Source of the DNA: Chitinophaga nivalis
Lineage (GTDB): Bacteria; Bacteroidota; Bacteroidia; Chitinophagales; Chitinophagaceae
Direction of reading: 5' to 3'
Length of the DNA stretch: 64,000 nt
Assembly: GCF_025989125.1 (NCBI RefSeq)
Contig: NZ_JAPDNR010000001.1
Coordinates: 5,010,087 to 5,074,086, forward strand
The stretch's first letter is position 1. Every line of letters starts with the position of its first letter. The notes under the pieces were generated by a model. It was not told the DNA's origin and did not search any database. It saw only the letters and a list, made by a program, of their open reading frames with translations. Both the position numbers and the translations under genes were made by a program. Shown here one piece after another: positions 34,493-42,340 of this stretch.

Positions 34493-35470
34493 TTATTTCA
34501 CCGGTACCTGTTCCAAGGCTACGTGTACGGTATCTCCTTGCTGCAAACCGGTTTGGGTAGTTCTAATGGTAAGTGGTGAGCCAGCCAGCAGTACTTCGGC
34601 CTCCATATAGCTGCCGAAAAAGGCGACGCGGCTGATTTCCCCACGCATGCCGCCATTCACTGCCGGTACAATCTTTAACTGTTCCGGCCGGATGTACTGG
34701 TCTTTTCCATTGAGGTTAAGTCCGGGTAATTCCGCCAGGGTGGCAGCTATCGCTGGTGTAATCAGGTTATATTTACCCAACAGGGCGGCGGTATATTCGT
34801 ATTCAGGCTGATGATAGAGCTGTTGTGGCGTACCTTTTTCCAGGATTTCTCCGGCCCGCATCACCATTATTTCGTCTGCCCAGGAAAGCAGGTCTAACGG
34901 GTCATGGGAAATAAGCATACAGGTGATGCCCAGCTCCTCACTGAGGTCTGCTACCACGGATTTCAGGGTGTTTTTATGAATCATATCCAGGTTGGAATAA
35001 GGTTCATCCAACAGCAGAAACTCAGGCGCGCCGGTCAGCAGGCGGGCCAGTGCAATCCGTTGCTTTTCTCCGCCGGAAACCTGGTCTGTTTTACGTTTCA
35101 GCAGGTGGCTCACCTGGCAGATCTCGTACAGTTTGGCGGCATCTTCCGGAATAAATTTATTGGCGTAGGATAAAATTTCTTCTACCCGGTAATTATTGCG
35201 TAATTCAAAATGCTGCGACAGATAGGCAATACCCGGATGCCCCGGAATCAATACTTCCAGCGATCCCCGTACCCTTTTCTGCTGATACATTACTTTTCCT
35301 TCATCGGCCTGTGCCAGCCCCCCTATTATTTTCATCAGGGTACTTTTCCCAGAGCCGGTTTCTCCGGCAATAGCCAGCTGCTGCAGCTTTTCCTGTTGAA
35401 AGCTAACATCTTTTACGGTATAAACACCCTGCTGTTGTTTGCTGATATTGGATACTTCTAAAAAACTCAT
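34493..35470 (-). CDS. Orphan ABC transporter ATP-binding protein with TOBE-like end
   Basis: 325 residues. Walker A GETGSGKSTL, Q-loop YLSQHFE, signature VSGGEKQRIALARLL, Walker B FLLLDEPYSNLD and the switch histidine in LISHDPLDLL are all intact. After about residue 235 comes a small beta domain (IRPEQLKIVPAVNGGMRGEISRVAFFGSYMEAEVLL) like the TOBE domain of PotA/FbpC/CysA-type importers. No permease or binding-protein gene is near. It lies 190 bases downstream of the grasp-with-spasm operon on the same strand, so it could be cotranscribed, but a TOBE domain points to import rather than peptide export. In Bacteroidota such orphan ATPases are often far from their permeases. Confidence 0.88.
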   Translation of the reverse strand: MSFLEVSNISKQQQGVYTVKDVSFQQEKLQQLAIAGETGSGKSTLMKIIGGLAQADEGKVMYQQKRVRGSLEVLIPGHPGIAYLSQHFELRNNYRVEEILSYANKFIPEDAAKLYEICQVSHLLKRKTDQVSGGEKQRIALARLLTGAPEFLLLDEPYSNLDMIHKNTLKSVVADLSEELGITCMLISHDPLDLLSWADEIMVMRAGEILEKGTPQQLYHQPEYEYTAALLGKYNLITPAIAATLAELPGLNLNGKDQYIRPEQLKIVPAVNGGMRGEISRVAFFGSYMEAEVLLAGSPLTIRTTQTGLQQGDTVHVALEQVPVK

Positions 35471-35660
35471 ATGGCCCGGAGCACGTTTTAAGCTGGAATC
35501 AATATTTATTCATCACCCTGCCTGCAATTTGCGGCAAGCCTGCAAATTACAGAATAAGTCTGGTGATACCCACATAAATTACCAGCCCAATGCGCCTACT
35601 GCCATAAAAAAGCCCTGGCGATCCACCAGACAAACATCTCGTAAGAGGTCTTTTTTTTCT

Positions 35661-36701
35661 TTATTCTGCCCATACACCTGTATAAGGATCATATTTACAT
35701 TTAGCCGGTTTGGCATATTCATCGTGTGATTCGGTGGTATAAGCACGGCAATCCGTGCAGATATACCGGAACTCACAGTCTTTGCATACCCGGATCGTAT
35801 CTTTATTGATATACCAGCGTTGCCGGAACGCTTCCCTCGCTGCTACTGCCGTCAGGGATACTTCTCCCGCATAACCGTAATGGTTATCGAAAGAAGGACA
35901 GTTTTTTATCCGCCCGTTTTCATCCACGGCTATTTTCCGGTTCAGACAACCATTGAATCGTATGTTCTCAATAAAACCACTCAATGGCAACAGGGAAAGG
36001 GATTTCTGGTTAATAATCCCACAGGCATGACAACTGTCGATCACCTGGTCCGTAAACATGATTTCCTCCGGATTACACTGGCTACGGCTTTCTTCCAGCA
36101 GGCCTGCCGGAACACTATGAAAAATCAGATAGCCGATACTATAGGTTTTAATCACGGTTGCCAAAGCGTTACTCGTTTCCCCATCTGTAAAGGGCATCAT
36201 AATCTGTACAGAGTTAAACCCTTTGCCGGTAGTATGGGAAAGGACGTCTGTTACCTCATCTACTGATAAAGGCCGGTAGCTTCTGATCTGAATATGCTGA
36301 CAGTTCAACGTTTCCAGCTCTTCAAACAGCTGTTGAAAGTTGTGCATTTTTTCCCGCACGTCAATGAGGGCATTCGTAATCTCAGAGGGATGATCCCACT
36401 CCAGCGACATCGGTGGAAAAACAGACAGGTCATCCACTATCGTAGCCAGTTCCTGTTGCTGCAGGTATTGTATGAATTTTTCGAACTCCGCCACGTCTTC
36501 CGCAGCCGGCAACATGGCGGCTACTTCACCAATGGATTTATCTTTTAATTCCTGCAATAATTCATAAAAACAATTATCAAAAAAATAGGAATGCTTACGG
36601 GAGATATCGTACAAGGCTGTTCTGGTGTGTCCTTTTACCGGAAAACAATCTGCATACAGATATAAATACTGATGGGCAACGTCTGCAACAATACTATTCA
36701 T
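35661..36701 (-). CDS. gwsS: Grasp-with-spasm system SPASM-domain peptide maturase
   Basis: 346 residues from the ATG at 36701, one base after the stop of the preceding gene; an in-frame TTG at 36725 would overlap that gene and is less likely. The C-terminal 60 residues form a SPASM-type cysteine cluster: NCPSFDNHYG, then CKDCEFRYICTDCRAY and a final KCKYDPYTG. The central part looks like a radical SAM barrel (QIRSYRPLSVDEVTDVL, VQIMMPFTDGE), but there is no CX3CX2C motif anywhere, so a SAM-binding 4Fe-4S cluster of the usual type cannot form. This is the composition of the SPASM partner in the Bacteroidota grasp-with-spasm systems. It presumably acts with the ATP-grasp enzyme on the precursor encoded at 38035-38226, in substrate recognition or a further modification. 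Confidence 0.82.
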   Translation of the reverse strand: MNSIVADVAHQYLYLYADCFPVKGHTRTALYDISRKHSYFFDNCFYELLQELKDKSIGEVAAMLPAAEDVAEFEKFIQYLQQQELATIVDDLSVFPPMSLEWDHPSEITNALIDVREKMHNFQQLFEELETLNCQHIQIRSYRPLSVDEVTDVLSHTTGKGFNSVQIMMPFTDGETSNALATVIKTYSIGYLIFHSVPAGLLEESRSQCNPEEIMFTDQVIDSCHACGIINQKSLSLLPLSGFIENIRFNGCLNRKIAVDENGRIKNCPSFDNHYGYAGEVSLTAVAAREAFRQRWYINKDTIRVCKDCEFRYICTDCRAYTTESHDEYAKPAKCKYDPYTGVWAE

Positions 36702-36702
36702 C

Positions 36703-36912
36703 TTACTGGAACTTTGAGAAATCAATAATCTTTGAAACCGGTTTATTAGGCACAGCGTACTGTATGTAGGAACCCATTTTTTTGTTGAAAGTAACCCGGT
36801 AAAAAGGGTCTTCCAGGGTAATCAGTTCATTGTAAATAATATGATTATAAAAGATGGGAAGCTGCGTCAGCTTTCTTTCATCGACCCGTAGTTTCTTTAC
36901 TTTCATTTTCAT
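36703..36912 (-). CDS. Small basic protein within the grasp-with-spasm operon, unknown
   Basis: 69 residues from the ATG at 36912, 10 bases after the ATP-grasp stop; a second ATG at 36906 is possible. It ends one base before the ATG of the SPASM gene, so it is translationally embedded in the operon. It begins MKMKVKKLRVDERKLTQL, is rich in Lys and aromatics, and ends SKIIDFSKFQ. There is no Gly-Gly site and no cysteine, so it does not look like a second precursor. The size and position would suit a leader-binding (RRE-like) partner or a protein that bridges the two enzymes. That is inference; I do not recognise the family. Confidence 0.7.
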   Translation of the reverse strand: MKMKVKKLRVDERKLTQLPIFYNHIIYNELITLEDPFYRVTFNKKMGSYIQYAVPNKPVSKIIDFSKFQ

Positions 36913-36922
36913 AAAGACAGAT

Positions 36923-37906
36923 TTATAAGAGTTGGGCAATTCTTCTTTCCAGATAATAATTACACGGAATAGAGGTCATTCCGAACTGGCCGATCGGGTT
37001 TACTTCCAGGAACACATAATCGTTGTGCTCATCTACAATGATATCGATAGAGCCACTGTCGAGCTGCAGGGCGTCCATGACCGTGGTGAGTTGTTGCTGT
37101 ACCTTAACGGGCAACAGATAAGGTACCTGGCGGTTAGGTTTTTCGAGGTTGTATTTACGGAAATCGACTGTTGTTTTTTTGTCGTGCTGAGAAAAAATAG
37201 CCATCGCGTAGTATTCTCCTTTGATATAGAAAATGCGCAGTTCATATTTTTTCTTTACCTGTACCTGTATCAGTGAGGGGAAAAATGTTTCCGGCATTGC
37301 ATCCAAAACGGCGGGCGTTATTTTTTCCGTGTAGGAATAGTATCCTCTCTTTTTGGTAAAATGATAGACGCCGTTTCCCATCGCTTTGGTGACAAGTCCG
37401 ATATGGGTTTTCTCCAGCAGGTTCTGTACATCTTTTTTGCGGGTCATGATGTAGCTCTCGGGAATCGTCAGGCCCGCATCTCTGGCGATCTGTAATACTT
37501 CAAATTTATTGACCTGGGAAGTACGGTAGCCACCCAACACGGTTTTACTGTGTTGCGCTACGTTGAGATAAATAAAGTCGAGCAGGGTCGACATTTCCGT
37601 TTTCAGGTGTTCCTGATGGAAGTCGGCATCATCGGGGATGACCGGCTTCTTATGTAAGGAATAATCGATCGGTACACTTTTCATCGACAGGCCTCTGCGG
37701 CGGTACCATAGCGAAGTGGCATCATAGAGATTAATCATCTTCCCGTCCTGTTCTACGATCAGCTCCCGTTTGTTGATATCGAAGTAATGAAACGTAGTGG
37801 TGTGGGTATCTGCATTCAGGCGCAGATATTCTTTTTTGTATGCTAACAACCATTGTATCACCATCGCGGTGCTACCGTCATCCTGCCGGCTTAAGATTAG
37901 AATCAT
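36923..37906 (-). CDS. gwsG: Grasp-with-spasm system ATP-grasp peptide maturase
   Basis: 327 residues. It belongs to the RimK/MvdD-type ATP-grasp ligases that form omega-ester or omega-amide links between Ser/Thr/Lys and Asp/Glu side chains (graspetides). The N-terminal part ILILSRQDDGSTAMVIQWL starts the pre-ATP-grasp domain, LWYRRRG precedes the substrate region, and VNKFEVLQIARDAGLTIPESYIM is the helix before the ATP-grasp fold. GLVTKAMGNGVY holds the adenine-site lysine and YELRIFYIKGEYYAMAI carries the catalytic arginine. FLEVNPIGQFGM carries the metal-binding Glu-x-Asn. It should cross-link the precursor encoded 128 bases upstream, whose core is rich in Thr/Ser and Asp/Glu. Confidence 0.87.
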   Translation of the reverse strand: MILILSRQDDGSTAMVIQWLLAYKKEYLRLNADTHTTTFHYFDINKRELIVEQDGKMINLYDATSLWYRRRGLSMKSVPIDYSLHKKPVIPDDADFHQEHLKTEMSTLLDFIYLNVAQHSKTVLGGYRTSQVNKFEVLQIARDAGLTIPESYIMTRKKDVQNLLEKTHIGLVTKAMGNGVYHFTKKRGYYSYTEKITPAVLDAMPETFFPSLIQVQVKKKYELRIFYIKGEYYAMAIFSQHDKKTTVDFRKYNLEKPNRQVPYLLPVKVQQQLTTVMDALQLDSGSIDIIVDEHNDYVFLEVNPIGQFGMTSIPCNYYLERRIAQLL

Positions 37907-37958
37907 GGTCCTGTTGTACTGTAGAATGAAAAAAGAGGTGATGGCATGCGGGTAAGAA

Positions 37959-37989
37959 AGTACGGCCTGAAATTGCTCCAGGCCGCACT
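37959..37989 (-). terminator. Hairpin between RiPP precursor and ATP-grasp gene (attenuator)
   Basis: CGGCCTG at 37963-37969 pairs with CAGGCCG at 37979-37985, and the flanks AGT/ACT extend it past one mismatch. Placed 46 bases after the precursor stop and before the maturase gene, it could limit read-through so that precursor exceeds enzyme, as is common in RiPP operons. Confidence 0.55.
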
Positions 37990-38034
37990 CTCCATCAACA
38001 CATCAACTTAAAGATGGCGGTTGCCACCCAAATA

Positions 38035-38226
38035 TTAATCTTCTTTTTCGCCTTCGAAAGGACCATCCATTTCAGAGTGGCTCAGGGTTACAGAACCAGT
38101 AACGGTACCACCGGAAACGGAAGCCGCGAGGCTCAGTTTTTCCATATTAAAACCACCGGCGAAGCTGCCCATTTCTCTTTCTGACATGCTGGAAACTTCC
38201 AGTTTAGTTAATTGCAGGACTTTCAT
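38035..38226 (-). CDS. Grasp-with-spasm precursor peptide (graspetide-like RiPP)
   Basis: 63 residues from the ATG at 38226; an upstream in-frame ATG at 38268 would add 14 residues that do not fit a leader. The leader MKVLQLTKLEVSSMSEREMGSFAGG has the Bacteroidota pattern of L-x-KLE.....L/M-x...GG. The core after Gly25 is FNMEKLSLAASVSGG, then TVTGSVTLSHSEMDGPFEGEKED, with Thr/Ser donors on one side and Glu/Asp acceptors on the other. This is what an ATP-grasp ester-forming enzyme needs. A second GG at 39-40 could be an alternative cleavage site. It is first in the operon with the ATP-grasp, 69-residue and SPASM genes. No peptidase/exporter gene is in the window. Confidence 0.8.
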   Translation of the reverse strand: MKVLQLTKLEVSSMSEREMGSFAGGFNMEKLSLAASVSGGTVTGSVTLSHSEMDGPFEGEKED

Positions 38227-38724
38227 TGTAAATGAATTTGGAATTTTAAAATAATGGTTACGATGCACTCCTTCCCGGCCCGTGCTAAAGCACAGGAAGG
38301 TTTATTTTCAACAATCGGTGGCGCCAACCGGCTGCTTACTCATAGCTGATTTGAAAGGCCTTGTGCAGAACTATTACAGTCCGGGGAATGAATCCAGGGA
38401 ATCTTTTATCAACAGAAAACAGGAACGTTCACATATCAATACGTGTTCACTGATCAGTGATTCGGATAACCTGGCGAGTTAACGGGAAAAAATACAAACA
38501 GGTACGATACAAAAAAATATAAACAGGGTGTTTTTAATAGTTAAATTTAAAAGTTTAAAAAAGAAGATACTGGGTAACTCGTACAGGTAACAACTTTATG
38601 CTGACTAACCAGCAAGTACTGTTCAACAAATATAGCGCATGCAAATTGCTACCTGCGACATTTGTATATTAATAAATCTTTAACGAATGCGTTACTTATC
38701 TTGCGCTATCATTTCTGGCTGCTG
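38227..38724. other. Upstream region of the grasp-with-spasm operon, with palindromes
   Basis: This 498-base AT-rich gap should hold the operon promoter. TCACTGATCAGTGA at 38447-38460 is a perfect 14-base palindrome and a good operator candidate. A hairpin at 38270-38300 (CCTTCC/GGAAGG with an inner GTGCT/AGCAC) lies in the likely 5' leader of the precursor mRNA. The right part, 38480-38720, contains A/T-rich runs and the 3' flank of the HxlR gene. No credible gene was found. Confidence 0.5.
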
Positions 38725-39120
38725 TCAGGATACGGAAAATGCGCTCATCATACTGCGCTTTTCCGCTGCCTGTAAGGCTTTGCTCACATTAAGCATATAG
38801 GTACGGTTAGCATTTCCCCATTGTTCAATAGCATCAATGACCGGCAAAATACTTTCGCCTAACTCTGTGAGATAATATTCTACTTTCAGCGGCAATTCGT
38901 CGTACACTATTTTATAGACAATGTTATACGATTCCAGTTCCCGGAGCTGCATATTAATGACCCGCGGGCTGGCCATATCAATTTCCCGGTGCAGTTCTCC
39001 CGGCCGCCGGATGCCGCGGTTGATACCATCAATGATACAGGGCATCCATTTGCCGCCCAGTACCTTCATTGTTACTTCCATGCCGCATTCCGGCTGCTCC
39101 TGCATATTTTTATCGCACAT
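38725..39120 (-). CDS. HxlR-family transcriptional regulator
   Basis: 131 residues. ECGMEVTMKVLGGKWMPCIIDGINRGIRRPGELHREIDMASPRVINMQLRELESYNIVYKIVY and LPLKVEYYLTELGESILPVIDAIEQWGNANR follow the regulator at 32371-32739 closely, with the same conserved cysteine and GGKW. It is divergent from the reductase gene at 39290 with the shared near-palindrome (39180-39197) between them, so it probably controls that gene. It may also bind the equivalent site at locus 1, which would couple the two. Confidence 0.9.
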   Translation of the reverse strand: MCDKNMQEQPECGMEVTMKVLGGKWMPCIIDGINRGIRRPGELHREIDMASPRVINMQLRELESYNIVYKIVYDELPLKVEYYLTELGESILPVIDAIEQWGNANRTYMLNVSKALQAAEKRSMMSAFSVS

Positions 39121-39179
39121 AAACTGCTTTTAAGACACTAAAGATAAGTATCTGCTTTCGCCCGGCCATACATAGGCAT

Positions 39180-39197
39180 AGGGAACAATTTATCCCT
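39180..39197. promoter_or_regulatory. Near-palindromic operator between HxlR and reductase, locus 2
   Basis: AGGGAACAATTTATCCCT matches the locus 1 site (32830-32847) at 17 of 18 bases, and the TTCCCTTATTG element downstream is conserved as well. The surrounding intergenic sequence is otherwise different, which suggests selection for binding. Confidence 0.6.
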
Positions 39198-39289
39198 ACG
39201 GAATCTTTCTTCCCTTATTGTTTGCCAGCCTCATTCTGTGGAGCTTTGCCATCTGTTTATCACTTTTAAAAACATTTAAAACATAGTAT

Positions 39290-40174
39290 ATGACCACCAC
39301 ACCAACCACTAAAGTAGCCGTTATAGGCCTGGGCGCCATGGGAACTACCATCGCCGACATTATGCTGCGTAATCGTTTATCCGTTACCGTATGGAACCGA
39401 ACAGCCGCCAGAACGGAAGCAGCCGTAAAAGCAGGCGCCATCGCCGCCCCTTCTGCCGCAGCAGCCATCAGTGAAGCCGATATCATTATCATGTGTGTAT
39501 TTGACTATAAAGCCGTACAGGAGATATTGCAAACGCCGGCGGTAGCAGCCGCCATCCGTGGCAAACTGCTGATACAGCTGACTACCGGCAGCCCTAAAGA
39601 TGCACAGGAGAGTGAAACCTGGGCACATCAGCAAGGTGCTACTTACCTCGACGGCGCTATTCAGGTAGCTCCCGAACAAATGGCACAGCCAGATACCACT
39701 ATTCTTGTATCCGGTCAGGAAGCCGCCTTCCAACAGGGCGAACCGTTCCTGAAAATGCTGGGTGGCAACATCACCTACCTGGGTGCACAGATCAATGCCG
39801 CGGCTACGATGGACCTGGCCACCCTTTCGTATGTATACGGCGCCGCGCTGGGCTTCTTCCACGGAGCACTGATAGCGGAATCCAACGGATTTAATGTAGG
39901 GATGTACGGGGATATTGTGGCCAATATAGCGCCAGGTATGGGTGCATTTCTGCAACATGAAGGCAAGGTAATACAGTCCGGCAACTTTGCTATTTCACAA
40001 AGTCCTCTGAGTATTTCAGCAGAGGCCACAGCCCGGATGGAGCAAACAGCCCGGGAAGCCGGCATCAGCACGTCCTTTCCGGCCTATGCATCCGGATTGT
40101 TCAAGAAAGCCATGGCGGCCGGATATGGTAATGAAGAGCTGGCAGCGATGATTAAAGTATTGCGGGAGGCATAG
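39290..40174 (+). CDS. NAD(P)-dependent 6PGDH/imine-reductase-like oxidoreductase, copy 2
   Basis: 294 residues. VAVIGLGAMGTTIADIMLRNRLSVTVWNRTAARTEA is the Rossmann block; LIQLTTGSPKDAQESETWAHQQGATYLDGAIQVAPEQM and MDLATLSYVYGAALGFFHGALIAESNGFNVG follow. The layout is the same as in the protein at 32939-33826, with clear similarity over the whole length but many changes, so the duplication is old. It probably reduces an imine or keto substrate with NADPH. It is divergent from an HxlR regulator, which suggests induction by a reactive small molecule. Confidence 0.88.
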   Translation: MTTTPTTKVAVIGLGAMGTTIADIMLRNRLSVTVWNRTAARTEAAVKAGAIAAPSAAAAISEADIIIMCVFDYKAVQEILQTPAVAAAIRGKLLIQLTTGSPKDAQESETWAHQQGATYLDGAIQVAPEQMAQPDTTILVSGQEAAFQQGEPFLKMLGGNITYLGAQINAAATMDLATLSYVYGAALGFFHGALIAESNGFNVGMYGDIVANIAPGMGAFLQHEGKVIQSGNFAISQSPLSISAEATARMEQTAREAGISTSFPAYASGLFKKAMAAGYGNEELAAMIKVLREA

Positions 40175-40206
40175 TACGGCAACGCCGGTATGGGTACGAA
40201 AGAAAA

Positions 40207-40242
40207 AGGTTGGCGCTGTAGCGGGAAGCTCCGGGCCAACCT
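40207..40242. terminator. Hairpin between convergent reductase and small-protein genes
   Basis: AGGTTGGC at 40207-40214 pairs with GCCAACCT at 40235-40242; the loop of 20 bases includes a further short GC stem. It lies 33 bases after the reductase stop and 48 before the stop of the gene at 40290. Confidence 0.6.
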
Positions 40243-40289
40243 ATGTTAAACGATGAAGCATATACGTAGTTGTAGAATACAGCGCCATC

Positions 40290-40559
40290 TTATTCCGGCC
40301 ATTCTTCCATTTCCATTTCCAGCAGTTTACTCACACCGGCATATTCGGCCGCAGCCTGCGGGCATAATACCGCCCCTACAGATGCCATTATCCGCTGTGC
40401 TACCAGGTCAATATCTGCTGTTGTGATCAATAAGGAAGGTGTTTGTTCCCGGAGCCGCTGCAGTAAGGTATTTCTGTGCATCACAGAAATATCTACCAGT
40501 TGATTGATCCGTTCAGCAGCCGTGTTATATAATTCTTCATAATAGAATAGCATGTTCAT
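40290..40559 (-). CDS. Small acidic protein of unknown function
   Basis: 89 residues. I do not recognise the family. It is predicted to be mostly helical: MNMLFYYEELYNTAAERINQL, then LLQRLREQTPSLLITTADIDLVAQRIMASVGAVLCPQAA and an acidic end (LLEMEMEEWPE). There is no signal peptide or membrane segment, so it should be cytoplasmic. It is convergent with the reductase gene and shares its strand with the LysR gene upstream (80-base gap). Two ATGs (40559 and 40553) are possible. The even codon use and the clean termini make it more likely real than not. Confidence 0.6.
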   Translation of the reverse strand: MNMLFYYEELYNTAAERINQLVDISVMHRNTLLQRLREQTPSLLITTADIDLVAQRIMASVGAVLCPQAAAEYAGVSKLLEMEMEEWPE

Positions 40560-40639
40560 AAAAGCGGATTTTGATACGGTTCAAAAGTATACCTAAGCGG
40601 AGTATCATACCTATATGAAAATATTATGAGCTATAGTTA

Positions 40640-41536
40640 TTAATTATAGAGGGATCTGGCCAGCTTGATGAACCGTTTATTCAGCTCGCTGGTTTCTCCT
40701 TTCCGCTGGATAAAGTAAAAACTGCGTTCAATACGCAGTCCTTCAAACTGCAGTACTTTCAGCTCGCCGTGTTCCAGTTCCTTTGCAATGGAACGGGTAG
40801 ATAAAAACCCGACACAGTTGGATTCCAGCAGAAAATTCTTCAAGGCTTCCGTACCACCCAGCCGGACTTTTATTTTCAGATCGTTGAGCCGGATGCGGCT
40901 CTTATGCAGTCCGTTTTTAATCGCCTCCAGGGTACCACTCCCCCGCTCCCGGATAGCTACGGGCATGTTGAGTAGTTCTTTCACGGGATATATTTTTTTC
41001 TTTGCCAGGGGATTATCATGACTGCATACCGCTACAATCTGGTCTTTCAGAAACGACTGATAGGTGACGTTGGTAGACTTCCCCTTCTCTTCCGTTACCC
41101 CGATATTAATTTCTTTGTCCAGCAATGCTTCCAATACAATTTCACTGTTTCTGTTCAGCAGGGAAATATCCACCAGCGGATACTCCCGGTGAAAAGCAGA
41201 CATCACGCGCGGCAGAATGTATAAGGCAGCCGTGGTACTGGCCCCCAGGTTCAGCATACCGCTGGCCTGTTGTTTATCATGCATCACGGAAATATCGAAT
41301 TCCGTTTCTTCCTGAATAATTTTTACGGTCAGCAAACGGTTATACAACAACTGACCTGCTTCTGTCAGCTCAATCTGCAACCCTTTCCGCTCAAACAATT
41401 TGGTTTTATATTGCTCTTCCAGCCCCTTTACATGGATACTTACAGCCGGCTGCGAAATAAACAATACCTGACTGGCGCGGGAAAAACTTTTCTGATGGGC
41501 AACTTCCATAAAGACCAGGTGGCGATTCGATAACAT
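40640..41536 (-). CDS. LysR-family transcriptional regulator
   Basis: 298 residues from the ATG at 41536; a longer frame to 41611 adds 25 residues that do not fit the family's N-terminus. NRHLVFMEVAHQKSFSRASQVLFISQPAVSIHVKGLEEQYKTKLFERKG is the winged-helix DNA-binding domain at residues about 3-60. The effector domain follows with LNLGASTTAALYILPRVMSAFHREYP and the usual VAICSHDNPLA-type segment. It resembles the CysL/CbbR/YeiE group. The target is unknown; it is divergent from the VOC protein gene at 41708, 171 bases away. Confidence 0.9.
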   Translation of the reverse strand: MLSNRHLVFMEVAHQKSFSRASQVLFISQPAVSIHVKGLEEQYKTKLFERKGLQIELTEAGQLLYNRLLTVKIIQEETEFDISVMHDKQQASGMLNLGASTTAALYILPRVMSAFHREYPLVDISLLNRNSEIVLEALLDKEINIGVTEEKGKSTNVTYQSFLKDQIVAVCSHDNPLAKKKIYPVKELLNMPVAIRERGSGTLEAIKNGLHKSRIRLNDLKIKVRLGGTEALKNFLLESNCVGFLSTRSIAKELEHGELKVLQFEGLRIERSFYFIQRKGETSELNKRFIKLARSLYN

Positions 41537-41683
41537 GGGTTCAGATTTAAACAAAAAGATACGGATACAGCTATAAAGGTAAAGCATCCCGTTCAGCTTC
41601 CACCTTTTCACAAATTCCGGACCTGTGATACCCTCATCTTATCAGTATGCTAAAATATATTTTAAAAAGAATGATCGTTCGTT

Positions 41684-41691
41684 TATATTTG
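41684..41691 (+). promoter_or_regulatory. Exact TAnnTTTG -7 box upstream of the VOC gene
   Basis: TATATTTG lies 16 bases before the ATG at 41708, so the mRNA would have a very short leader. No TTG stands at the -33 position (A-rich there). ATGATCGTTCGTT just upstream is a partial inverted repeat and could be a regulator site. Confidence 0.4.
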
Positions 41692-41707
41692 CACTATACA
41701 TTTAGCT

Positions 41708-42097
41708 ATGATGACACTGAATCATTTAAACCTCAGCGTACAAGACGTACTGGCTACCAGTGATTTCTTTACGACCTATCTTGGTTTCCAGACAACCACT
41801 CCGAAACCCAACGCGCACCTGGCCGTATTAACCGGCCCTGATGGCTTCCTGCTGGTACTCATGAACCGGACCCTGAATGAAAAAGGCAATTCCACCTATC
41901 CGGATTCCTTTCATATCGGCTTTTATCTGCCCGACGAAGCAGCGGTTACCGCCACCTACGAACGCCTGCTGCAAAGCCCTGCGATCCTCGATCAGGCGCC
42001 GCAACGGATCCGGAAAACATTCGGCTTCTATTTTACCGTGGATGATATCATGGTGGAAATCACCACGCCCATCCAGACTTCTATCCCAACAGCATAA
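41708..42097 (+). CDS. VOC-superfamily (glyoxalase/bleomycin-resistance-like) protein
   Basis: 129 residues. LNHLNLSVQDVLATSDFFTTYLGFQTT is the first beta-alpha-beta-beta unit; HLAVLTGPDGFLLVLMN and SFHIGFYLPDEAAVTATYERLL follow, and the last strand is FYFTVDDIMVEI with the metal-ligand glutamate. The length is one VOC protomer, so it works as a dimer. Substrate unknown; members isomerise, open rings or bind antibiotics. A LysR gene is divergent from it and may control it. Confidence 0.85.
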   Translation: MMTLNHLNLSVQDVLATSDFFTTYLGFQTTTPKPNAHLAVLTGPDGFLLVLMNRTLNEKGNSTYPDSFHIGFYLPDEAAVTATYERLLQSPAILDQAPQRIRKTFGFYFTVDDIMVEITTPIQTSIPTA

Positions 42098-42340
42098 TTC
42101 GTATATACCTATACGTTAGTCTGCTCCTTTATGTGAACATACGCCCCATATACTGAGATACCGCAGCAGATAATCCCCTGCCTGCCGGTTGCAGATACCT
42201 GTGGTAGTTTTATGGTATACCATCCTGCATTTGTACAAACCTGATCGTACCGCTATTGAAATTTCATTATTTCATAACGTACACATAACAACGGTATCAC
42301 ATTGCAGTTCAACTTTTGCCACTAAACCATTCCATCCGGT

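Noticed and set aside
36702..36725. Longer SPASM protein starting at a TTG at 36725
   Set aside because: It would overlap the 69-residue gene, and the ATG at 36701 is one base after that gene's stop, a typical coupled start.
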